Below are positions 14,804 to 19,518 of a DNA stretch of 19,518 nt, piece after piece. The stretch spans positions 1-19,518 of the forward strand of contig JAFLJW010000031.1 of NCBI GenBank assembly GCA_022712815.1. The letters run 5' to 3'. How positions within the stretch are numbered: position 1 is the first letter of the stretch; the number at the start of each line of letters is the position of its first letter. The translations under genes were made by a program, and so were the position numbers. A model generated the notes under the pieces. The model worked only from the letters and a program-made list of their open reading frames with translations, was not told the origin of the DNA and made no database searches. Source of the DNA: Pseudodesulfovibrio sp. (GTDB lineage Bacteria > Desulfobacterota > Desulfovibrionia > Desulfovibrionales > Desulfovibrionaceae).

Positions 14804-17776
14804 CTAGATACTACCTCTTTTGCCTTTTAACGCTTCTAGCTCATCGCGCTTTAAATCATACCCAGTTTTATTGATAAGATCTTCTGCCAACGCAATATTT
14901 TTATTTGCTTCTTCATGCTCATCCATAACCAAGTGAAGGTGAGCTGATTCAAGGTAGAAGTCGACAAGATGCAATTGCATATCTCCGGATTTGGAGATTT
15001 CGAAGGCTTCATCAAGATCATTTCGGGCATTATTATAATCTTTTGATTTGCGGAACCATGCTGCTCTGAATATTAAACTTCTAGCGATGTGATCTTGACG
15101 ATCCGCCATGCGTAGACCATCCACGGCTTTGTCAAAATACTCTTTAGCAAGTTTAAAGTCCGGACCAGCATCTGATTGACGATAAATATTGGCGCGACCT
15201 AGTGTAAGATTATCAAGTGCAATTGAGAGGGGGTCGTTTCTTTCGATTGCAATATTGATGGTTGTTTCAGCCCGCGCTAATGCTTCTGTATACTTTTCCT
15301 GTTTGAGCAGAAGGTCGCAAAACAAGAAACCTCGCAATGAGTACAAATACTTGAATTTAGGTTGCCACTTTTGTTGCAGTAACTCAGCTTCTAAAAATAA
15401 TGTGCTTGCCATATTAATTTGGTCATTTCTGTGTAGAGCATCTGCTAGAGCAGTCCTGCTTGCTATACTCCGAAGATCTTCTCTGCTTTTGTCAGCATAT
15501 TCTATTGCTTCTTTTCCATATTTTATTGCAGTTAGGATATCGCCGGAGCTAAGGTGAAGCTCACTAATATTTTCTGCATTCGTAGCGGCTTCATTCCAGT
15601 CCTGGAATCTTATACTGTGTATTAGCCCTCCTCTCAGTGCCTGGATAGCTTCTTGCTTTTGCCCTAAAGCTCTTAAGATATATCCCGCCGATCCTAGTAC
15701 TTCTAACTTGAAAAAGACTGATATGTTGTCTACAGGTTTATCCCACTGTGTATCAAAAAAGTCTGCTAATGTAGCTAAGTTTGCTCCCAACGCTCCGAGA
15801 ACTTTAAGGCTATAATATTCTGACTTTCTTTGAATTCGTTCCCAATAAACAGCCATAGCCTCCTGGTATTTATTCGCTTTACATCCATGTGAAACGGCTA
15901 AAAAGAGGGGCTCCATCTCGACTAGCGTGTCGGGAAGAGTTTTGTTGGGAATATCTCGGTAGTACTCATATAATTTACTGTTAGCCGCTATCCAGGCGTT
16001 AGGATTTTCATTTTTCAGTTTTTCCTGAAAATGCTCACGTACCAGAGGATGACAGTCCAATATGTCACTATGGTATCCGTCTTCTGCCCCTAGCAAACCT
16101 AATTCTCTGAGACGACTGACCGCATATTTCCATTGAGCCCAAGACAATTTCCTCTGAGTGTCGGTCAATCCCACGATTTCTGGTGGCTTTTTTAGGGATT
16201 CAATAGCATCACCAGTGGCCGGCCTGTCAAACAATCCCATCATCCGGATGATATCAAGTTCTGGCGTCCCAATTAGCCATTTTTCATAGCTCTCCATGAC
16301 ACGTCGAGCATGGCCTCCGAGTTTTTCTTCTTTCGTAAGGGCTGGGATTATCTCTCGCATACTAATGTTGCCATTATGCACGATTGCTAGATACCTACCA
16401 AGAAGACTCAATGCCAGAGCGTGACCGCCAAAATTGATTACAGTTTGTTTAAGTTCACCCTTTGTTCCCTTAACTCCGAGATGATGTAGAAACTGTGCCC
16501 CTGCATCCTCGGTTAAGTTTTCTAAGTCCAAACTCCGAACAGTTTGATTGCCGGTATCTGCTATATCAACCAAATGGACGCGGGTGGTGATGACGCACAG
16601 TCCAGGGTTGCTTCTGCGTAGTTCGCGAGTAAGTGCTTTAACTCCTTGATCCTTGAGTTTCCCAAACATGGGGCCAGGTGGATATTGCAATGGCTCCATG
16701 CCATCCAGAATGAGCAGGGTTCGTTCTTTCTGAATTAACTCAGCAAGTCGTACACCTTTATCCCAAGGTGAACCGGCAGACGGGTCTGGGTCGCCGAACC
16801 ATTTCAAGGTATGTGCAAAGAATTCTTCCGCTGATACCTGAGTGCCTTCTTCTGCCCCTTGGCTATAGAAGGACCAGCCATATACTTTACTGGCACCAGT
16901 GTAACCATTTATTGATATGTGATTTAGCCAGTGTTTAACTAGTGCGGTTTTTCCCACACCACCGAAGGCAACTACTGAAATGATATTCGTTTCACGGTCA
17001 TTCCAGACTTGCTCCATAAGCCCTAATTCGGCTTCCCTGCCAAAGAACTCCCCTTCCGTTGTTGGCAGACGGGAAGTGGATACTCTGAGGCTTGAGTCTT
17101 GCTTAATTGATGCTTTTGTTTGCTCCAGTAGATAACTTTTAAGCTGTTTGTATGAAATGTCGCTTTTATTATCTGGGACAGAGATTGTTCCATGATTTTT
17201 TTTTGGAATTACAATCGGAGTAATGTAATAATCTCTGTGGGAACTTGCTTGTGTTACGATTGAATCTATTTCTCCATATGCATATTGAAAAGCGTCGCTA
17301 GTATATTTATGTCTAGATTCCCATCGTTTGTTCATTTCTGTTAAATAACTTGAGTTTTTTATTAAATCTTTAGTATGAGATGAGCTTATGTTGAAAAAAT
17401 CTGCAATGCTAGCCAATGTTGATCCGTTGCTTGGTGTTGCAAAAAAAAATATTCCTTTGACATTAGAACCTTTACTGAATGTATCCAAATCTAAAATATA
17501 TTGCTTTGCGACAATTCCTCCCATGGAGTGTGCTACAAAGAAAATAGATTCGTATGATTGCCAATCAGCATTGACTTTTGAATCTAACATTAGCGCTAAC
17601 TTTGGAATGCCTTCTCTGCAGAAATCTGCCCATTTGCTAGTATGATATTCAAAATAATCAAAATCATATTCGCTCGATAGGATTTTATCTTCAGAACAAA
17701 GCCGCAGCATTTTTGCCCAAGTTTTTTCATGAGTACTTCCCAGTCCATGGATAAAAACTGCTAGTCTATTCTTCAT
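14804..17776 (-). CDS. Alpha/beta-hydrolase-STAND NTPase-TPR protein (NLR-like)
   Basis: This 990-aa three-part protein has the layout of a bacterial NLR-like immune sensor. Residues 1-~215 form an alpha/beta hydrolase: HGLG (10-13) for the oxyanion hole, nucleophile S84 in AHSMGG, H195 in KNHG, and a candidate acid D171 in YGEIDS. The STAND NTPase follows: FFGREAEL (244-251), P-loop GGVGKT (272-277), Walker B LLILD (354-358), an ITTR sensor near 395, a GGHALAL motif like NB-ARC GLPLAL, and H576 in DCHPLVREHF as the MHD-like motif. Residues ~640-980 are tetratricopeptide repeats, the probable ligand sensor. I infer that target binding triggers oligomerization and activates a lipase- or esterase-like effector. 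The gene is isolated, between the att-like repeat and an IS3 remnant. No frame damage is seen. Confidence 0.85.
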   Translation of the reverse strand: MKNRLAVFIHGLGSTHEKTWAKMLRLCSEDKILSSEYDFDYFEYHTSKWADFCREGIPKLALMLDSKVNADWQSYESIFFVAHSMGGIVAKQYILDLDTFSKGSNVKGIFFFATPSNGSTLASIADFFNISSSHTKDLIKNSSYLTEMNKRWESRHKYTSDAFQYAYGEIDSIVTQASSHRDYYITPIVIPKKNHGTISVPDNKSDISYKQLKSYLLEQTKASIKQDSSLRVSTSRLPTTEGEFFGREAELGLMEQVWNDRETNIISVVAFGGVGKTALVKHWLNHISINGYTGASKVYGWSFYSQGAEEGTQVSAEEFFAHTLKWFGDPDPSAGSPWDKGVRLAELIQKERTLLILDGMEPLQYPPGPMFGKLKDQGVKALTRELRRSNPGLCVITTRVHLVDIADTGNQTVRSLDLENLTEDAGAQFLHHLGVKGTKGELKQTVINFGGHALALSLLGRYLAIVHNGNISMREIIPALTKEEKLGGHARRVMESYEKWLIGTPELDIIRMMGLFDRPATGDAIESLKKPPEIVGLTDTQRKLSWAQWKYAVSRLRELGLLGAEDGYHSDILDCHPLVREHFQEKLKNENPNAWIAANSKLYEYYRDIPNKTLPDTLVEMEPLFLAVSHGCKANKYQEAMAVYWERIQRKSEYYSLKVLGALGANLATLADFFDTQWDKPVDNISVFFKLEVLGSAGYILRALGQKQEAIQALRGGLIHSIRFQDWNEAATNAENISELHLSSGDILTAIKYGKEAIEYADKSREDLRSIASRTALADALHRNDQINMASTLFLEAELLQQKWQPKFKYLYSLRGFLFCDLLLKQEKYTEALARAETTINIAIERNDPLSIALDNLTLGRANIYRQSDAGPDFKLAKEYFDKAVDGLRMADRQDHIARSLIFRAAWFRKSKDYNNARNDLDEAFEISKSGDMQLHLVDFYLESAHLHLVMDEHEEANKNIALAEDLINKTGYDLKRDELEALKGKRGSI

Positions 17777-17897
17777 GCATTCCCATCTCCATAAGTTGTT
17801 TCATGACTTTAGGTCGTATTTCTATGTGTAAAGTGCCCTTATAATAGGTCCATTGCAAAGTAGAGACTTCTGCCTCAAACTAGGAGCAGGAGTTTAT

Positions 17898-18044
17898 ATG
17901 CGCAAATCGAAATTCAGTGAGTACCAGATCGTCAAGATCTTGAAATCCGTTGAAGGCGGCAGGACGGTCGTCGATGTTTGTCGAGAACACAGTGTTAGGG
18001 TGAGCCTGTACTTCATGAACAAGCTTGGTGGCAGCCTAGGCTGA
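17898..18044 (+). pseudogene. IS3-family transposase OrfA remnant
   Basis: MRKSKFSEYQIVKILK and the following VVDVCREH match the N-terminal helix-turn-helix of IS3-family OrfA. After about residue 33 the reading drifts (VRVSLYFMNKLGG in place of the usual GVSEATYYNWKSKYGG), and the frame stops at 18044 without the rest of OrfA or OrfB. AGGAG and CAGGAG precede the ATG. GCAAAGTAGAG at 17855-17865 may be the left terminal repeat. The nearby 18045-18162 shows no further IS coding. It is nonfunctional, and may be of the same IS type as the OrfB fragment at 6939-7031. Confidence 0.75.
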
Positions 18045-18162
18045 CCCCGATGAAAAGCCAAAGTGCTTATCAAAGGGGCGGGTCCATCCCATTGCTTCTG
18101 TTTGCGATCCACACACTGTAGGAGGCATAGCCAAAGGAGAATTCTCTCTGATTTGCAACACG

Positions 18163-18726
18163 CTACATCGAAAGCCCTCTTTCCATTTCCTTTTTAATCC
18201 CCAAGGCCTCGCGTTGCAAGTCCTTGTACTGTTTGTTGGCCGTAGCGAGGTTTATCTTACGCTGCCGGAGGATGTTTTTCTCTGGAACAGAGGAGACGCC
18301 ACGGAGGCGATTGGTGAGTCGTGCGGTGTGGGAGCGGATGAACTTGCGGCAAGCATCCAGGGGCAATCCCTTTTCCTTGTCTTTGCTGGAAAAGGCCGCT
18401 GTGGCTTTGGCATAGCCAGTGTGGTCATTGGTGACGAGTGCAAAAGCCTTGTTTGCATCCTCCAAATCAGCCAGAGCTTGTTTGACGCTGTTCATCAGGT
18501 CAGGGGGATTGGCGTACGTCTCTCGCTCCTGGAGGAGAAGGATTTTTTCCACGCCAAGGATTATGTCAGGGGAGCCGCTTTTACCCACTTCGTTGAGGAA
18601 TTCCAATGTCTTCTTCAGGCCGTCCCGGAACGAAATGGCTTCTGGAGTATTCTCTTTTTGATGGTAGCTTTCCCAATCTCTATTGGCCCTATTTAATGCT
18701 TTACGTAGAAAGCCAGTCTTTTCCAT
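18163..18726 (-). CDS. Hypothetical 187-aa charged helical protein
   Basis: I do not recognise this protein. It is mostly helical and rich in Lys, Glu and Arg, with a likely coiled coil at the C terminus (residues ~150-185). It has no Cys, no membrane segment and no catalytic motif. GAGG lies ~6 nt before the ATG. Its start overlaps the end of the upstream 75-aa gene by 26 bp, so the two are probably co-transcribed. Codon use looks GC-richer than the STAND gene, suggesting a return to an older island or plasmid backbone. Confidence 0.6.
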   Translation of the reverse strand: MEKTGFLRKALNRANRDWESYHQKENTPEAISFRDGLKKTLEFLNEVGKSGSPDIILGVEKILLLQERETYANPPDLMNSVKQALADLEDANKAFALVTNDHTGYAKATAAFSSKDKEKGLPLDACRKFIRSHTARLTNRLRGVSSVPEKNILRQRKINLATANKQYKDLQREALGIKKEMERGLSM

Positions 18727-18928
18727 ACTTTGCCTCTACTTCGCTGAAATTAGAACCGGAGTTAAGCGTTTCCTCAGGGCCGAGCATTTCCTTCATGGCC
18801 AACGCCAGGTGAGGAGCTAAGGGTAGTTTTTCCAACAAGCGTTCTTCCTCTTCGGTATCCCCGCGATCGGCAGCGGCCAGCGAGTCCTGAATGATCTTGA
18901 ATTTCTCTTCTTTCGTCATTGTGGGCAT
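18701..18928 (-). CDS. Hypothetical 75-aa acidic protein
   Basis: This small protein has an acidic helical N half (DRGDTEEEERLLEKL), then LPLAPHLALAMKE and a conserved-looking end SNFSEVEAKYGKDWL. I recall similar short proteins in accessory regions but cannot name a family or function. A strong AGGAGG lies 7 nt before the ATG. It sits between the HD-domain gene and the 187-aa gene on the same strand, overlapping the latter. Confidence 0.7.
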   Translation of the reverse strand: MPTMTKEEKFKIIQDSLAAADRGDTEEEERLLEKLPLAPHLALAMKEMLGPEETLNSGSNFSEVEAKYGKDWLST

Positions 18929-18990
18929 AGATATATCCTCCTATGGCTTCAGGGGGACTATAGCCCCCCTGTCTCTGAAAGGGAAGAGGA

Positions 18991-19518
18991 TTACCGCCCA
19001 CGCCCCTGCATCAGTTCATGCTCTTTGGATAGTTCCTTGAACCGTTCCAGAAAGACCTCTTTGACCATCTTCCAGTTCATGGGTTCGATCTTCATTCCCT
19101 TGGGTGGTTCCGGCAGCCCCTGTTTTTGGGGGAGGTCGGGCCATTTGACAACCTGATTCATCTCGGCGGCCATGACGGACATGTCTGCTTTCTTGATGAT
19201 GCAGGGGCGCGGGAACGTGATTTCAAACTTGGTGCAAATGGCATTCATCACGCCCTGCTCGATCTTGCGATATTCGGGCAACAGCTTTTTGAGAGGTGAA
19301 ACCACATCGCCCAGGTATGCTTCAGTGGCGTCATGCAACAGGCCGTGCAGTTTGTATTCCTTGGGCAGCGCATCGGCTACCAGCAAGGAATGATGGCCAA
19401 CAGAGAACGTGTAGTGGCCAGCTCCATTATATCGGTCCAGCTTGGCCAGGTGGTGGGCAATATCCTTGATGTCGATTTCTTTGGGATCAGGCTTCAAGAG
19501 GTCCAGATTTTTGCCGGT
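18991..19518 (-). CDS. HD-domain phosphohydrolase, 5' end outside window
   Basis: The frame stays open to the window edge: codons before the in-frame TTG at 19497 encode TGKNLDLLKPDP, which is typical of the start of this YfbR-like HD family, so the real start is upstream of 19518. 175 residues are visible. The metal site is recognisable as SVGHHS, then LLHDATEAYLGDVVSPLKK, and an AD (KKADMSVMAAE) further on. Members act on nucleotides (5'-deoxynucleotidase-like) and are common on phages and plasmids. The C terminus is a basic tail. It is upstream of the two small genes on the same strand, 62 bp from the first. Confidence 0.85.
   Translation of the reverse strand, partial: TGKNLDLLKPDPKEIDIKDIAHHLAKLDRYNGAGHYTFSVGHHSLLVADALPKEYKLHGLLHDATEAYLGDVVSPLKKLLPEYRKIEQGVMNAICTKFEITFPRPCIIKKADMSVMAAEMNQVVKWPDLPQKQGLPEPPKGMKIEPMNWKMVKEVFLERFKELSKEHELMQGRGR

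Noticed and set aside
1..19518. CRISPR array
   Set aside because: No set of regularly spaced repeats; only 12-bp two-copy tandem repeats are present.

Overview
The window reads as one end of a composite genomic island built from several mobile-element layers. The host is probably a Desulfovibrio-like (deltaproteobacterial) or related Gram-negative anaerobe. This rests on the general look of the RP4-type TraJ/TraI pair, the IS3 remnants and the tRNA-seated integrase, and no core gene confirms it. Base composition changes along the window: the transfer module (7.3-11.6 kb) and the right end (18.1-19.5 kb) look GC-richer, while the cargo blocks (2.1-6.4 and 11.9-17.8 kb) look AT-richer.

Layout. 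1-100: chromosomal side of the junction, with a tRNA terminator and the 3' part of tRNA-Arg(TCT), followed by a tyrosine integrase (180-1055). 1.3-6.7 kb: a Fic-fold protein, a ~286-aa protein that may resemble phage lambda RexA, and on the opposite strand a Hachiman-type antiphage pair, hamA-hamB, preceded by a small double zinc-ribbon gene. 6.7-7.4 kb: a scar zone with a 12-bp tandem repeat, a C-terminal IS3-family transposase fragment, a tRNA-Thr(CGT)-like half, a good sigma70-type promoter and a candidate oriT. 7.4-11.6 kb: a mobilization operon of a TraJ-like accessory protein, a very large MOBP relaxase fused to a superfamily 1 helicase, and a small LPD7-like ORF. No type IV secretion genes are visible, so the element looks mobilizable rather than self-transmissible, as far as this window shows.

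11.65-14.76 kb: a ~3-kb AT-rich cassette bracketed by direct repeats derived from a tRNA-Ala 3' end plus its terminator. It encodes a frameshifted acidic protein, a radical SAM enzyme, an 81-aa Cys-containing peptide translationally coupled to it (candidate RiPP precursor), and a four-TM membrane protein. This is the best candidate here for an undescribed system. 14.8-17.8 kb: a 990-aa alpha/beta-hydrolase-STAND NTPase-TPR protein, with the architecture of a bacterial NLR-like antiphage protein. 17.85-18.05 kb: an IS3 orfA remnant. 18.16-19.52 kb: two small unknown proteins and a 5'-partial HD-domain hydrolase, all on the minus strand.

Taken together, an integrase and an oriT/relaxase would move cargo dominated by probable defence or conflict genes: Hachiman, a STAND protein, a possible RexA-like protein, Fic and a RiPP-like cassette. 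Remnants of three different tRNA genes (Arg, Thr, Ala) suggest that several tRNA-targeting elements were stacked here over time.
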